From contig NZ_JAJNCX010000001.1 of assembly GCF_021026315.1 (NCBI RefSeq), positions 558,001 to 622,000 on the forward strand: 64,000 nt of DNA, given 5' to 3'. The first letter of the stretch is position 1, and each line of letters starts with the position of its first letter. Below the pieces are notes generated by a model, which was not told where the DNA came from, searched no databases, and was given only the letters and a program-made list of their open reading frames with translations. The DNA comes from Rhizobium sp. C4. Its GTDB lineage: Bacteria > Pseudomonadota > Alphaproteobacteria > Rhizobiales > Rhizobiaceae. Positions 9,287-18,594 of the stretch are shown here, in pieces. Both the position numbers and the translations under genes were made by a program.

Positions 9287-9706
9287 TCACTGCGCCGATT
9301 GCGGCAGGCCGAAGATCGAGTCGAAGGTGAGGTTGAAGAGATAGGTGTAGCAGAGGAAATAAAGCGCGAAGGAAATCTGGTAGACCAGCGCTTCGGCAAG
9401 CGGGATGGCGAGCCACCAGCTCATGAACGGGATGAAGAGCGCCAGCAGTCCTGTCTCGAAGCCGATAGCATGCGCCGCGCGGCGACGCTTCGAGCGGCCC
9501 TTCACCGTCTGCCGTTCCTCCCACCATTCGAAGCCGGTGGTGTAGACATAGTTCCAGCCGACCGCGATCAGCGAGGTCATCAGGGCAAAGCTGCCGGTGT
9601 CGAAGAACGGCTTGCCGAGCAGGACCGACAGCGCGAAGCCGACCGACAGTATGGCGAAGAACTCGTAAGAGGCAACATAGACCACGCGCCTGACCTTCGG
9701 TGTCAT
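9287..9706 (-). CDS. PACE-family antimicrobial efflux protein
   Basis: A 139-residue protein of four predicted membrane helices arranged as two repeats of the bacterial transmembrane pair (BTP) domain. The first pair ends in WNYVYTTGFEWWEER, the second in YLFNLTFDSIFGLP, and both halves start with a basic residue plus HA/YV and a glutamate (YEFFAIL; GFETGLLAL). This is the AceI-type pattern of chlorhexidine and biocide exporters, usually 140-150 residues. The start MTPKVRRVVY is chosen because the 56 residues before it are not membrane-like. It is convergent with cfa and divergent from the EamA gene. The substrate is unknown. Confidence 0.82.
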   Translation of the reverse strand: MTPKVRRVVYVASYEFFAILSVGFALSVLLGKPFFDTGSFALMTSLIAVGWNYVYTTGFEWWEERQTVKGRSKRRRAAHAIGFETGLLALFIPFMSWWLAIPLAEALVYQISFALYFLCYTYLFNLTFDSIFGLPQSAQ

Positions 9707-9888
9707 CAATTGCCCTGCTCCGCGCTCGTTCGACAGACCCTGTCTACATGAGGGGCCATGCCCAGGAAATGGGCGCAGCGCAGAATTTATCGCTGCGGCG
9801 CAAATGGAATAGCAATATGCGGTGAACCGGCCTATAGAGCCTCCCATCAGTCCGGCGTCCGCGCCATTTTCCAAATTCCGGTGCCATC

Positions 9889-10815
9889 ATGTATCTCGGC
9901 ATTCTCGCGGGCCTGACGACCTGTGCGCTCTGGGGCCTGACCTTCGTCGCGCCGCGCGCCGTCATGCCCTTTTCCGCCTTCGACCTCGCCGCCACGCGCT
10001 ACGGCGTCTTCGGCGTGACCTGCATTCTTCTGATGTTCCATCGCCGCTTCCGCCCGACAGGATTGTCGCTCCGGCTCTGGATCTTCGGCATTCTGCTGGG
10101 CAGCGTCGGCTATGCGGGTTACTTCCTGCTGGTCTCCTTTGCCGTGAAGGATGCGGGCGCCGTGATCCCGCCGCTGATCACCGGGCTGATGCCGGTCCTG
10201 TTGCCCATCATCGCGAATTTCCGCGAGAATGCCCTGCCCTGGCGCGCGCTGGCTTTTCCGCTCAGTCTGATTGTCGTCGGGCTCGTCGTCGCGAATGCCT
10301 CCTCCATCGCCCATATCGACGTCGCAGGCACTTCGGTCGTGACGGGTGTGCTCTGGTCGACCGTGGCGCTGATCGTCTGGATCGGCTATGGCATCGGCAA
10401 TGCAGCCGTCATGCGCCGGCCGGATGCGCCCGACGGGTTGCACTGGACCGGCGTTCAGGGCGTCGGCTCGGCGCTGTCTGCCATTCTGCTGCTTCCGACC
10501 CTCTCCTATGACCTGTTCACGACCGCCTCCACCGGCGAGATCGTCAATTTCGCAACCTGGTCGATCTCGATGGGGCTTGCCGCATCCTGGATTGCCACAT
10601 GGTGCTGGGTCTATGCGTCAAAGCATGTGCCGCTGTCGCTGACCTCGCAGCTGATCATTGCCGAAACCGTCTTCGGCGTCGCCTTCGGGCTGATCTACGA
10701 ACAGCGCCTGCCGACCGTCACCGAGGCCGCCGGCGCAATCCTGCAGGTCCTTGGCGTTGCCATGGCGGTCTATGTGTTCGGACGGGGCCAAAAGGTGGAA
10801 GTGGCAGCGCTTTAG
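9889..10815 (+). CDS. EamA/DMT-family transporter
   Basis: A 308-residue inner-membrane protein with about ten hydrophobic helices in two EamA repeats. The first begins ILAGLTTCALWGLTFVAPRA, the typical DMT N-terminus with a WG..F element. The second begins around residue 160. The C-terminal half contains the usual L..PV/G.. helix with GVAFGLIYEQRLP. DMT proteins export metabolites or amino acids; nothing here fixes the substrate. The gene stands alone between a divergent efflux gene and a convergent diguanylate cyclase. Confidence 0.85.
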   Translation: MYLGILAGLTTCALWGLTFVAPRAVMPFSAFDLAATRYGVFGVTCILLMFHRRFRPTGLSLRLWIFGILLGSVGYAGYFLLVSFAVKDAGAVIPPLITGLMPVLLPIIANFRENALPWRALAFPLSLIVVGLVVANASSIAHIDVAGTSVVTGVLWSTVALIVWIGYGIGNAAVMRRPDAPDGLHWTGVQGVGSALSAILLLPTLSYDLFTTASTGEIVNFATWSISMGLAASWIATWCWVYASKHVPLSLTSQLIIAETVFGVAFGLIYEQRLPTVTEAAGAILQVLGVAMAVYVFGRGQKVEVAAL

Positions 10816-10852
10816 GCCGGCAGAGGGCGCGCGGCAGCCGGACAAAGCGCTT

Positions 10853-11980
10853 CTATGCGGCGGCGGAAGAATAGGCGTTCAGATCCAGCGTGGCCGGAAT
10901 TTCCCGATCCACCCCACCGCCCTGCCGCTTCACGCGGTAGGAGGCGGCGTCAGCCAACCGCATCATGTCGCCAAGATCGGCTGTCGAAGACGGTGCGATC
11001 GTGTAGCCGAGGCTGATGCCGATGGTGATGGGCCTGCCGGAGATGACATAGGGCATGCCGAGCGTGCCGAGAATTCTGGCAGCAAGCGCATCCGCATCGT
11101 CGGGATGGCTGAGCGTCGACTGGAGCATGACGAACTCATCCCCGCCGATGCGGACCGGAATGTTGCCGGGGCCTTGAAGCTCCTGCAGCCGCGTCCCGAT
11201 CGCAGCCAGAAGCTCATCGCCAATGGCATGGCCGAAACGGTCGTTGACCGTCTTGAAGCCGTCGAGGTCGAAGCAATGGACACAGGTCAGCGTGTCTTCG
11301 TCCCGCTTCAGCGCCTGGAACGCCTCGGTCAATGCGATGCGGTTGCAAAGCCCGGTCAGCGGGTCGCGGCGGGCCTGCTGCTCGATTTCAAGCCGCAGGG
11401 AAATCTGTCTGGTTGCCATGCGATAGACATGCCAGACGCTCTGCATGGCGGCGCCGATGAAGACGGCAAAGATCGTCGCCAGGATCAGGTGGGCCGTATC
11501 GCCCTGCAGCGCGACCACGATGGTCGGCGGCACGGACGCAATCACGATGGCGGAGGCTGCGATATAGGGTCGAACCGACACTCGGCTGGCAACGCCGGCG
11601 CAATATCCATAGAGCAGCGCAGTTGCCAGGATCTGCACGGAGAGGTCGTGATAGATGAACATCAACGACCCCAGCCAGCAAATCGATGCAGCGGCGATGA
11701 ACGTATGAAGCGCGTGGATCAGTTCCCATCTGACGGCTTCGTCAATGGTCGCCTGCCTCGTCGCGTTGAAGCGCTTGTGCGCCCGCATGACGAAAATCTT
11801 GGAAATCGAGATGCTGACGCCGCTGCCTACGGCCAGCAGAATTTGAATGTTTCCAATGCTGTCATAGGCAAACAGGCCGATCACGGCGATTGTCAGGCAG
11901 ATCACCACCGAGGGCATGACGGTGTAGGCAAGTTCCGACACCAGGATCCTGAAAACATCATCCGGTTCTCTCGATGGCAC
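10853..11980 (-). CDS. Membrane-anchored diguanylate cyclase (GGDEF)
   Basis: Makes c-di-GMP from two GTP. The N-terminal ~190 residues form several membrane helices (for example VMPSVVICLTIAVIGLFAY). The C-terminal domain carries RDPLTGLCNR, DLDGFKTVNDRFGHAIGDE and RIGGDEFV, all intact; the position of a usual RxxD inhibitory site was not identified. The frame is open up to 12133, but a GTG at 11980 has GAGG six bases upstream and places the membrane region at the N-terminus, so it is preferred (375 residues). Alternative starts at 12085 or 12133 would add ~35-51 residues without clear ribosome binding sites. Confidence 0.88.
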   Translation of the reverse strand: MPSREPDDVFRILVSELAYTVMPSVVICLTIAVIGLFAYDSIGNIQILLAVGSGVSISISKIFVMRAHKRFNATRQATIDEAVRWELIHALHTFIAAASICWLGSLMFIYHDLSVQILATALLYGYCAGVASRVSVRPYIAASAIVIASVPPTIVVALQGDTAHLILATIFAVFIGAAMQSVWHVYRMATRQISLRLEIEQQARRDPLTGLCNRIALTEAFQALKRDEDTLTCVHCFDLDGFKTVNDRFGHAIGDELLAAIGTRLQELQGPGNIPVRIGGDEFVMLQSTLSHPDDADALAARILGTLGMPYVISGRPITIGISLGYTIAPSSTADLGDMMRLADAASYRVKRQGGGVDREIPATLDLNAYSSAAA

Positions 11981-12173
11981 GTCAAACCTCGCGGCGGAAA
12001 AGTGGGATGCAGGCAGGCAATATAGCGCGGCATAGTAGGGGGAACTGATTAATACTCCGTCGCCCGGCCGCGGCAGATCTATCATGCGAGCCACCCGGAC
12101 TGGCGAATTCCGGGGGAATCGGGCGCGCCTCAATGAACACTGTCAATCCAAAAACATGGCTTTTCCACCCATG

Positions 12174-12203
12174 TTCACGCGTGCTGTGGGAATCATCTAT
12201 AAG
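12174..12203 (+). promoter_or_regulatory. Candidate promoter of dnaB
   Basis: TTCACG (12174-12179) and TATAAG (12198-12203) are 18 bases apart. The -10 matches well and the -35 less well. Transcription would start about 50 bases before dnaB. Confidence 0.4.
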
Positions 12204-12260
12204 GGCGACTCCGCTCCGAAGAGGGCGTAAGAGATAAAGATTCCGCATGACAGATATTGG

Positions 12261-13766
12261 ATGCCGACAATGAACGAAGCCGCGCGCAAGCTTGAAATGG
12301 TCAAACCGGGCGAGCCGCAGTACCGCGAGGCCCCGAACAACGTTGAGGCCGAGCAGGCGCTGCTGGGCGCCATTCTCATGAACAACGACGCGTTCTATCG
12401 CGTTTCGGACTTTCTGAAGCCCGCCCATTTCTATGAAGGGCTGCACCGCAAGATCTTCGAGGTCGCCGGCGATATCATCCGCATGGGCAAGACCGCGAAC
12501 CCGGTGACGATCAAGACCTTTCTGGCCGCCGACGACCGCGTCGGCGACATGACCGTCGCGCAATATGTGGCGCGTCTTGCCGTCGAAGCCGTGTCGATCA
12601 TCAATGCGGAAGACTATGGCCGGGCGATCTACGATCTGGCGCTGCGCCGCGCCCTGATCGGCATCGGCGAGGAAGTCGTCAATGTCGCCTATGACGCGCC
12701 GCTGGACATGCCGCCGCAAAAGCAGATCGAGGATACCGAACGCCGCCTGTTCGAACTGGCCGAAACCGGCCGCTACGATGGCGGCTTCCAGTCGTTCAAC
12801 GATGCCGTTGCGCTGGCCATCGACATGGCCGGCGCCGCCTTCGAGCGCGACGGGCACCTGTCGGGTATCTCAACCGGCATCGTCTCGCTCGACAGCAAGA
12901 TGGGCGGGTTGCAGCGCTCGGACTTGATCGTGCTTGCCGGACGTCCGGGCATGGGCAAGACGTCGCTGGCCACCAACATCGCCTACAACATCGCCGCAGC
13001 CTATGAGCCGGAAGTTCTGCCCGACGGCTCGTTCAAGGCGAAGAATGGCGGCGTCGTCGGCTTCTACTCGCTCGAAATGTCGGCCGAACAGCTGGCCACC
13101 CGTATCATCTCCGAACAGACGGAAGTCTCGTCCTCGAAGATCCGCCGCGGTGACATCACGGAAGCCGATTTCGAGAAGCTGGTCGCCTGCAGCCAGATGA
13201 TGCAGAAAGTGCCGCTCTTCATCGACCAGACCGGTGGTATCTCGATTGCCCAGCTCGCGGCACGCGCCCGTCGCCTGAAGCGCCAGCGCGGCCTCGATTG
13301 TCTGGTGGTCGACTATATTCAGCTCATGACCGGGGCGAAGAAGTCGGGCGAGAACCGCGTGCAGGAAATCACCGAAATCACCACCGGCCTCAAGGCGCTG
13401 GGCAAGGAACTCAATGTTCCGATCATCGCGCTCTCCCAGCTCTCCCGTCAGGTCGAAAGCCGCGACGACAAGCGCCCGCAGCTCTCCGACCTTCGTGAAT
13501 CGGGTTCGATCGAGCAGGACGCCGACGTGGTGCTCTTCGTGTTCCGCGAGGAGTATTACGTGAAGAACCAGGAGCCGCGCGATATGGCCGACCCGAAGTA
13601 CCCGGAATGGGAAGCGCTGATGGACAAGGTCAAGGGCACGGCCGACGTCATCATCGCCAAGCAGCGTCACGGACCGACCGGCACCGTCAAGCTCGCCTTC
13701 CAGTCGGAATTCACGCGCTTTACCGACCTCGCCGACCCGAGCTTCATGCAATACGAAGAGCACTAG
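12261..13766 (+). CDS. dnaB: Replicative DNA helicase
   Basis: Hexameric 5'-3' helicase that unwinds DNA at the replication fork. The 501-residue protein has the N-terminal domain opening with APNNVEAEQALLGAILMNN and the RecA-like ATPase domain with Walker A GRPGMGKTS and the Walker B/H4 elements around LVVDYIQLM and ALSQLSRQVE. The frame also allows a start at the second ATG (12270); neither has a clear Shine-Dalgarno sequence. No intein is present. In most Rhizobiales dnaB is followed directly by alr; here about 8 kb lies between them. Confidence 0.97.
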   Translation: MPTMNEAARKLEMVKPGEPQYREAPNNVEAEQALLGAILMNNDAFYRVSDFLKPAHFYEGLHRKIFEVAGDIIRMGKTANPVTIKTFLAADDRVGDMTVAQYVARLAVEAVSIINAEDYGRAIYDLALRRALIGIGEEVVNVAYDAPLDMPPQKQIEDTERRLFELAETGRYDGGFQSFNDAVALAIDMAGAAFERDGHLSGISTGIVSLDSKMGGLQRSDLIVLAGRPGMGKTSLATNIAYNIAAAYEPEVLPDGSFKAKNGGVVGFYSLEMSAEQLATRIISEQTEVSSSKIRRGDITEADFEKLVACSQMMQKVPLFIDQTGGISIAQLAARARRLKRQRGLDCLVVDYIQLMTGAKKSGENRVQEITEITTGLKALGKELNVPIIALSQLSRQVESRDDKRPQLSDLRESGSIEQDADVVLFVFREEYYVKNQEPRDMADPKYPEWEALMDKVKGTADVIIAKQRHGPTGTVKLAFQSEFTRFTDLADPSFMQYEEH

Positions 13767-13798
13767 GCCGAAGCGGCACATTCCAGATCGCTTGATGC

Positions 13799-13843
13799 AA
13801 ATGCCCCGGAGCGCGGTTCACGCATTCCGGGGCATTTGTCTTT
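13799..13843. terminator. Bidirectional terminator between dnaB and the PhnM-like gene
   Basis: AAATGCCCCGGA (13799-13810) pairs perfectly over 12 bp with TCCGGGGCATTT (13826-13837), followed by GTCTTT. The A-rich left side gives a T-run on the other strand, which suits the two convergent genes it separates. Confidence 0.88.
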
Positions 13844-13884
13844 CCTGGAGGGCGCTCTCCGCCCCTCCCCACCGTCCGCGGCGA

Positions 13885-15111
13885 TCAGCCGGCCGGCGTC
13901 GTGTCATAGGCCGTGCGGCCGGCAACCCAGGTACGACGCACGACGGGCGTCCCCTGCTCCGGCCATTCGATGGCCACGAGGTCGGCCCGCTTGCCAAGCT
14001 CGATCGAGCCGCGATCATCCAGTCCGAGCGCGCGCGCCGGATTGCCGGAGACGAGCGGCCACAGTCCCGGCACCGTGCCGACACCGTCGGCGGCGAGCCG
14101 CGCCAGACCGATCAGCATGGCGGGATAATAGTAGTCCGAGGCGAGCACATCGCACAGGCCTTCGCGCAGCATTTCGGCCACGACCGGCGAACTGCCGAGA
14201 TGGCTGCCGCCACGCGCGGCATTCGGCGCGCCGAAGACGATGGCGTCGCCGGCTTCGCGGGCGGCACGCGCCACCCGGCGGTTCATCGGGAATTCGCTGA
14301 TGCGCGCACCCTGCCCGCGGAAATAGTCGCGCGTTTCGGTCTGGCTGTCATCGTGGGAGAGCATCGGGGCTCCGGCGGCGCGGCCGAGGCTCGCGACGGT
14401 GTCGATCACGCCCGGCACCTGCGGACGGCGCTCCCATATTGAGGCGATCAGCGCAATCATGTCATCGAGAGACATCTTCGCCCGCTTGGCACGCTCGCCC
14501 ATCTTCGCGGCAAAGGCCGGGTCCTTCAGATCGACGACGGGAAAGTCGGGCGAGAATTCGAACGGGCGCTCCTGCATGGTGACGGACGGATCCAGCAGCG
14601 CCATGGACGTGTGGTCGTTGAAGGCGATGGCCGGCGTGAATTGACCCTGCAGGGCATCGCGGATGAGGTCCACCGCCTCGAAGCAGAAGCTTTCCCAGCG
14701 CAGCTGCAGGCGGTTTTCGACCAGAAGACGCGGCTGAAGCCTCGTCAGAGCATCGAAGATGGCACGGCCCATCTCCACGGAGCGGAGGCCAGGCTCCCAG
14801 CTCAGCGTCAGGGCGTGATAGGTGGTGGCGATGCCGTTGGCGGCCAGTTGGCGGTCGGTTTCAAGAAGCGCTGCGTCGACCGGAAACATCGTGCCCGGAC
14901 GCGGCATGATCTGGCGCTCGAAGGCGTCGCCGTGGATGTCGATGAAGGCCGGGCCGACAAGAAGGCCGTGGCCGTCGATGACCATCGCCCCGTCGCGCGC
15001 ACCGTCGATCGCCGTGATCCGCCCCGCCTCGAAACGCAGGCTGGCGCGCTCCAGCCGGCCGTCGATGACCAGCGTTGCGCCTTCGATCACGGTTGCCGCA
15101 TTCTTCTCCAT
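13885..15111 (-). CDS. PhnM-like amidohydrolase (alpha-D-ribose 1-methylphosphonate 5-triphosphate diphosphatase family)
   Basis: PhnM removes pyrophosphate from the phosphonate-ribose triphosphate in the C-P lyase pathway. This 408-residue protein keeps the family landmarks FIDIHGDAFERQIMPRPG, LSHDDS, EFPMNRR, GAPNAARGGSH and SDYYYPAM. The start MEKNAAT has AAGGG 7 bases upstream. E. coli PhnM has about 378 residues. No other phn gene is in the window, so it is a solitary member; its true substrate may be a related phosphonate or another compound. A minus-strand neighbour lies 132 bases upstream. Confidence 0.8.
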   Translation of the reverse strand: MEKNAATVIEGATLVIDGRLERASLRFEAGRITAIDGARDGAMVIDGHGLLVGPAFIDIHGDAFERQIMPRPGTMFPVDAALLETDRQLAANGIATTYHALTLSWEPGLRSVEMGRAIFDALTRLQPRLLVENRLQLRWESFCFEAVDLIRDALQGQFTPAIAFNDHTSMALLDPSVTMQERPFEFSPDFPVVDLKDPAFAAKMGERAKRAKMSLDDMIALIASIWERRPQVPGVIDTVASLGRAAGAPMLSHDDSQTETRDYFRGQGARISEFPMNRRVARAAREAGDAIVFGAPNAARGGSHLGSSPVVAEMLREGLCDVLASDYYYPAMLIGLARLAADGVGTVPGLWPLVSGNPARALGLDDRGSIELGKRADLVAIEWPEQGTPVVRRTWVAGRTAYDTTPAG

Positions 15112-15243
15112 CGACAGGCCCTTTCCCTGAAACCATCGCGGACGCCTCACGGATCACGAGTCCTCAATGCGCCCGCGCCGGTCCTAGGCCGGTCGTGTGA
15201 CAATTTGACGAAGATCGCGCTGCCGGCAAGGCGCCAGTTCGGT

Positions 15244-15891
15244 TCAGAGCCGGGGATCCGCAAAGCCCGGCCACGGTGGGGCGCCTGCCGAGGCGAGTGC
15301 CGCGAGGACGGCAACCGACGGCGACGGCGTCAGGACGGTGCACGATGCCGAGCGGGCCACCTGCCGGGGTGCACCGTAGCCATCATGGGTCCAGGGATGC
15401 AGCTGCTGCCTCCAGAGAAGAAGCGGTGTCGCCGGCGCATCGGCCATCGTCACCATGACGCCGTCGGGCAAATCGCCGATGAGCGCCTGCGTCATGCGCT
15501 TGCTTCCGTCCCGTCCGATGCGGGCGGCATGGAGTGCAGCATCCATCTCTGCCGAGGACGGCTTGATGCCGAAGGCAAGACGCCAGCCCTCCTGCCAGGC
15601 CTTGTAATCCTCGCGCCGGCACTCGGCGCAGGGCCGATGGCCGGCGGCCAGCGCCGTCGGCTCGTCGGCGAAGAAGAGCGGCGTGTAGCGGCCGGGTTTG
15701 TCAAAGGTCACCAGCAGGCCGCGCGGATGGGTGAGCCGGCAGGCAATCCAGCGCGGGACTTTCCAGTCGCGGACGATCGCGCCGGACCGGTCGCGAAGGT
15801 CGCCGCGATTGCCCATCAGCTGCCCGCGCGCCGGAACCGCCTCGAGCCGGCCGAAGGGTGTCACGCGGTTCCGCCTTGGCTCTGCCGGCAT
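15244..15891 (-). CDS. Conserved protein of unknown function with Ada-like Cys motif
   Basis: A 215-residue soluble protein, start supported by GAGGAG 8 bases upstream. It contains GHRPCAECRREDY, which resembles the GYRPCKRC zinc-ligand turn of the Ada N-terminal domain, but the rest of that domain is not evident. Other recurring-looking elements are TPFGRLEA, GRYTPLFF and ADEPTALAAGHRPC. I recognise it only as a conserved rhizobial hypothetical with possible metal binding. It lies upstream of the PhnM-like gene on the same strand and could share its transcript. No function is assigned. Confidence 0.6.
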   Translation of the reverse strand: MPAEPRRNRVTPFGRLEAVPARGQLMGNRGDLRDRSGAIVRDWKVPRWIACRLTHPRGLLVTFDKPGRYTPLFFADEPTALAAGHRPCAECRREDYKAWQEGWRLAFGIKPSSAEMDAALHAARIGRDGSKRMTQALIGDLPDGVMVTMADAPATPLLLWRQQLHPWTHDGYGAPRQVARSASCTVLTPSPSVAVLAALASAGAPPWPGFADPRL

Positions 15892-16079
15892 GGCAATCGC
15901 TCCTCTTCATCCCGTGCCAGACTAGGTGTGCCTCGCGCTTGCCGCAACCCGTTTCCGCACACCACCGTCCTCCCCGCCGGCGGCATGGCAGAGGGGCGAA
16001 TTGCGCAAGCCTTGGTCCCTTGAATTGCCGCGCCGCTGGCGATTAAATCAGGGCGGGAGGCAAAGCACCGGGAACGACC

Positions 16080-16589
16080 ATGAGCCTCAGCGTGACCATC
16101 CGTGACATTGCCTTCGTCCTGCGCTGCTCGGGCGCGGCCACCCTCGCCTACATGCTGGCCTCATCCGTCTTCGGGCTGACACATCCGGTCTGGGCTGCCG
16201 TTTCGGCGATCGTGGTTTCGCAGGAGAAGCTGTTCCAGACCCGCAATGCCATGCTCTGGCGCTTCGCCGGTACGATTGTCGGCATTGTCGTGGCGGTTGC
16301 CGCCGGCACATTCACCACGACGCTCGGCTGGGACATCGCCGTACAGATGGGGCTCAGCGTCGCCATCTGTGCCGCGCTTGTCAGACGCTGGCCGGACCTG
16401 AAGGTGGCGATGTGGACGGCCCCGATCGTCTTCTTCTCGCTCGAACCCGGGACTTCGCTCGTCGTGGCCGGCTATGCGCGCGGCAGCGAGGTTATCCTCG
16501 GCGGCGTGATCGGCGCGATCGTCCACTGGATCGCGGAGCGCATCATCGCCCCTCAGGAGCGAAACTCCGACGGTGCCCCGCCGCCCTGA
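16080..16589 (+). CDS. FUSC-family inner-membrane protein
   Basis: A 169-residue protein with about five membrane helices. The segment THPVWAAVSAIVVSQEKLF and the following TRNAMLWRFAGTIVGI match the FUSC/aromatic-acid-exporter pattern, in which a P.WA.......... helix is followed by a basic turn and a G.....GA glycine-rich helix. It is short compared with full AaeB-type exporters (over 600 residues) and lacks a soluble domain, so it belongs to the small membrane-only FUSC proteins. The substrate is unknown. It stands alone before the chemoreceptor gene. Confidence 0.7.
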   Translation: MSLSVTIRDIAFVLRCSGAATLAYMLASSVFGLTHPVWAAVSAIVVSQEKLFQTRNAMLWRFAGTIVGIVVAVAAGTFTTTLGWDIAVQMGLSVAICAALVRRWPDLKVAMWTAPIVFFSLEPGTSLVVAGYARGSEVILGGVIGAIVHWIAERIIAPQERNSDGAPPP

Positions 16590-16670
16590 AGCCTGCCGGT
16601 CCCGCCCCGCCTGCTGCCGCCGCGTGCTCGCGTGGCGGCTTACGACATCCCCATTCCTCCTCATGAAGAA

Positions 16671-16678
16671 TTAACCAT
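16671..16678 (+). promoter_or_regulatory. Candidate CtrA half-site (TTAACCAT)
   Basis: TTAACCAT is the 8-base CtrA half-site known from Caulobacter. It lies 50 bases before the chemoreceptor start codon. Chemotaxis and motility genes are common CtrA targets in alphaproteobacteria, but a single 8-mer is weak evidence. Confidence 0.3.
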
Positions 16679-16727
16679 GTTTGACTAATTGTTAGCGGGC
16701 ATAGCAATTGCGGGAGGTCGTACAATC

Positions 16728-18467
16728 ATGTCGTTTGCAAGTCGTCTTTTCGGTCCGGCAGTTCCAAGACAGATCGGCGATCTGAGCAATCTCGCAGCCC
16801 TCGCCGTCGTGGATGACAGCGGCAGGATCATCTGGGCGAACGACGCATTTGCAGACCTTGCCGGATGTTCCGCCACAGGCGAGACCCTGCCCCGGCTGCT
16901 GTCCCGAGGCGCGCAGGAAACTTCGTCCGCGCTTGCCACGGCAAAGACCGGGCAGATCAACGCCACTCTCAACGGCCATGATGTCGTGCTGCGTGTTGCC
17001 GGCTCGAAGGCCGGGCAGCGGCTGGTGACTGTCGAGCCTGCCGCGCCGGAAACAGCACCCTATGGCAGCGCCTTTGACGTCATCTGGAACGTGCAGGCGG
17101 TTGCGGTCTTCGCCAGCGATGGCAAGCTTCTGGATGCAAGCCCGCTCTATGTTGCGGTGACCGGCTACAGCCTCGCGGAACTGAAGACGATGTCGGCGGC
17201 GCGGCTTGCCGATCCGCAGGAGATCAAGAGCGGCGCGCATGCGCAGTTCTGGCAGCGGGTGGCGCAGGAGGCCCGGGTCTCGCAGCTTGTCAGGCAGGTG
17301 AGCAAGACGGGAGACATTCTGTTCCTTCAGAGCAGCTTCTACCGCATCCCTGCTGAGGACGGGCAGCCTGAGAAAATTCTGCAATTTGCCGACGACACCA
17401 CATACCGGATCAACTCGATTGCCAGGCTCGATGGCGCGATCCGCACGCTGTCCGAAGGCGATCTCATGGCAGACATCAAGGAGACGCTGTTCCCGACCGT
17501 CGACGGGACACGGCTTCTCTTCAATCAGGCGCTCAAGAAGCTGCGCAACGCCTTCCATGCCGCACAGGCGACAGCCGATGCGGTGAGCGCCGCCACCGGC
17601 GAAATCACGGATGCCGCGCGCAATTTCTCGCAGCGTGCAGAGCAGCAGGCCGCCGCCATCGAGGAGACGGCAAACTCGCTGAACCAGGTGACCGAGGCCG
17701 CCTCAGCCGCCTCCATGCGCGCCGAGGAAGCCGGCCGGGTGGTGAACGCGACGCGTCGCGAGGCCGAGCAGTCCTCCAGCATCGTCACCCGCGCCATCGA
17801 CGCCATGGGGCGGATCGAGCAATCCTCCGCCGAAATCGGCAATATCATCGGGGTCATCGACGAGATCGCCTTCCAGACCAACCTGCTGGCGCTGAATGCC
17901 GGCGTCGAAGCCGCGCGTGCCGGCGACGCGGGCAAGGGCTTTGCCGTCGTTGCCCAGGAGGTTCGCGAACTGGCGCAGCGCTCGGCCAATGCCGCCAAGG
18001 AAATCAAGGCACTGGTCGGGGCGTCGGGTGAAAATGTGCGCACCGGCGTTTCGCTCGTTGACGAGACGGGCCGTGCGCTCACCAATATCGCCAGCCAGAT
18101 CGCCATCATCGATTGCCATGTGGATGCCATCGCCACCGCGACCGGCGAACAGGCACGCAGCATCCGCGACATCAATGGCGTCGTCGACCGCATGGAAGGC
18201 GGCACGCAGCAGAATGCCGCGATGGCCGAAGAGACCACCGCCTCCATCCAGTGTCTGAACGACGAGATCTCCAACCTGGTGAGCATGCTGTCGCAGTTCC
18301 GCACCGGCACTGCCGCAGGCAGTCATGCGCCGCGCCCTGCAATCCGGGCGGCCGTCACGACACGACCGGCCGCGGCTCCTGTCCGCCGACCGGCTGCTCC
18401 CCCCTCCCGGCCGGCTTACTCGCGCACCGCGACCGCAGCCAAGCAGCAGGACTGGGAAGAGTTCTGA
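16728..18467 (+). CDS. Soluble methyl-accepting chemotaxis protein with PAS domain and C-terminal CheR-binding pentapeptide
   Basis: A 579-residue chemoreceptor without membrane segments, so probably cytosolic. A degenerate PAS-like region lies at about residues 20-110, and a clearer PAS domain at about 125-235 (VTGYSLAEL). A HAMP-like linker follows, then the signalling domain with the hairpin tip IDEIAFQTNLLALNAGVEAA. A Pro/Ala-rich linker ends in QDWEEF, matching the aromatic-x-x-aromatic pentapeptide that tethers CheR/CheB. The start MSFASRLF has GGGAGG upstream; a longer frame from 16689 lacks one. The PAS domain could sense redox, oxygen or energy state; the ligand is not predictable. 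Confidence 0.92.
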   Translation: MSFASRLFGPAVPRQIGDLSNLAALAVVDDSGRIIWANDAFADLAGCSATGETLPRLLSRGAQETSSALATAKTGQINATLNGHDVVLRVAGSKAGQRLVTVEPAAPETAPYGSAFDVIWNVQAVAVFASDGKLLDASPLYVAVTGYSLAELKTMSAARLADPQEIKSGAHAQFWQRVAQEARVSQLVRQVSKTGDILFLQSSFYRIPAEDGQPEKILQFADDTTYRINSIARLDGAIRTLSEGDLMADIKETLFPTVDGTRLLFNQALKKLRNAFHAAQATADAVSAATGEITDAARNFSQRAEQQAAAIEETANSLNQVTEAASAASMRAEEAGRVVNATRREAEQSSSIVTRAIDAMGRIEQSSAEIGNIIGVIDEIAFQTNLLALNAGVEAARAGDAGKGFAVVAQEVRELAQRSANAAKEIKALVGASGENVRTGVSLVDETGRALTNIASQIAIIDCHVDAIATATGEQARSIRDINGVVDRMEGGTQQNAAMAEETTASIQCLNDEISNLVSMLSQFRTGTAAGSHAPRPAIRAAVTTRPAAAPVRRPAAPPSRPAYSRTATAAKQQDWEEF

Positions 18468-18594
18468 CCGCTCGGACCATCTGTTGCTCCGTCTGCATAA
18501 CCACGATGCACGGGGTGCTGCATCTTTCGGCATAAAACTGGCAAACGTCAGTCTTTGATGGGGCGACGCCTGTTTTGTCCGCATCTGCCTCTCA

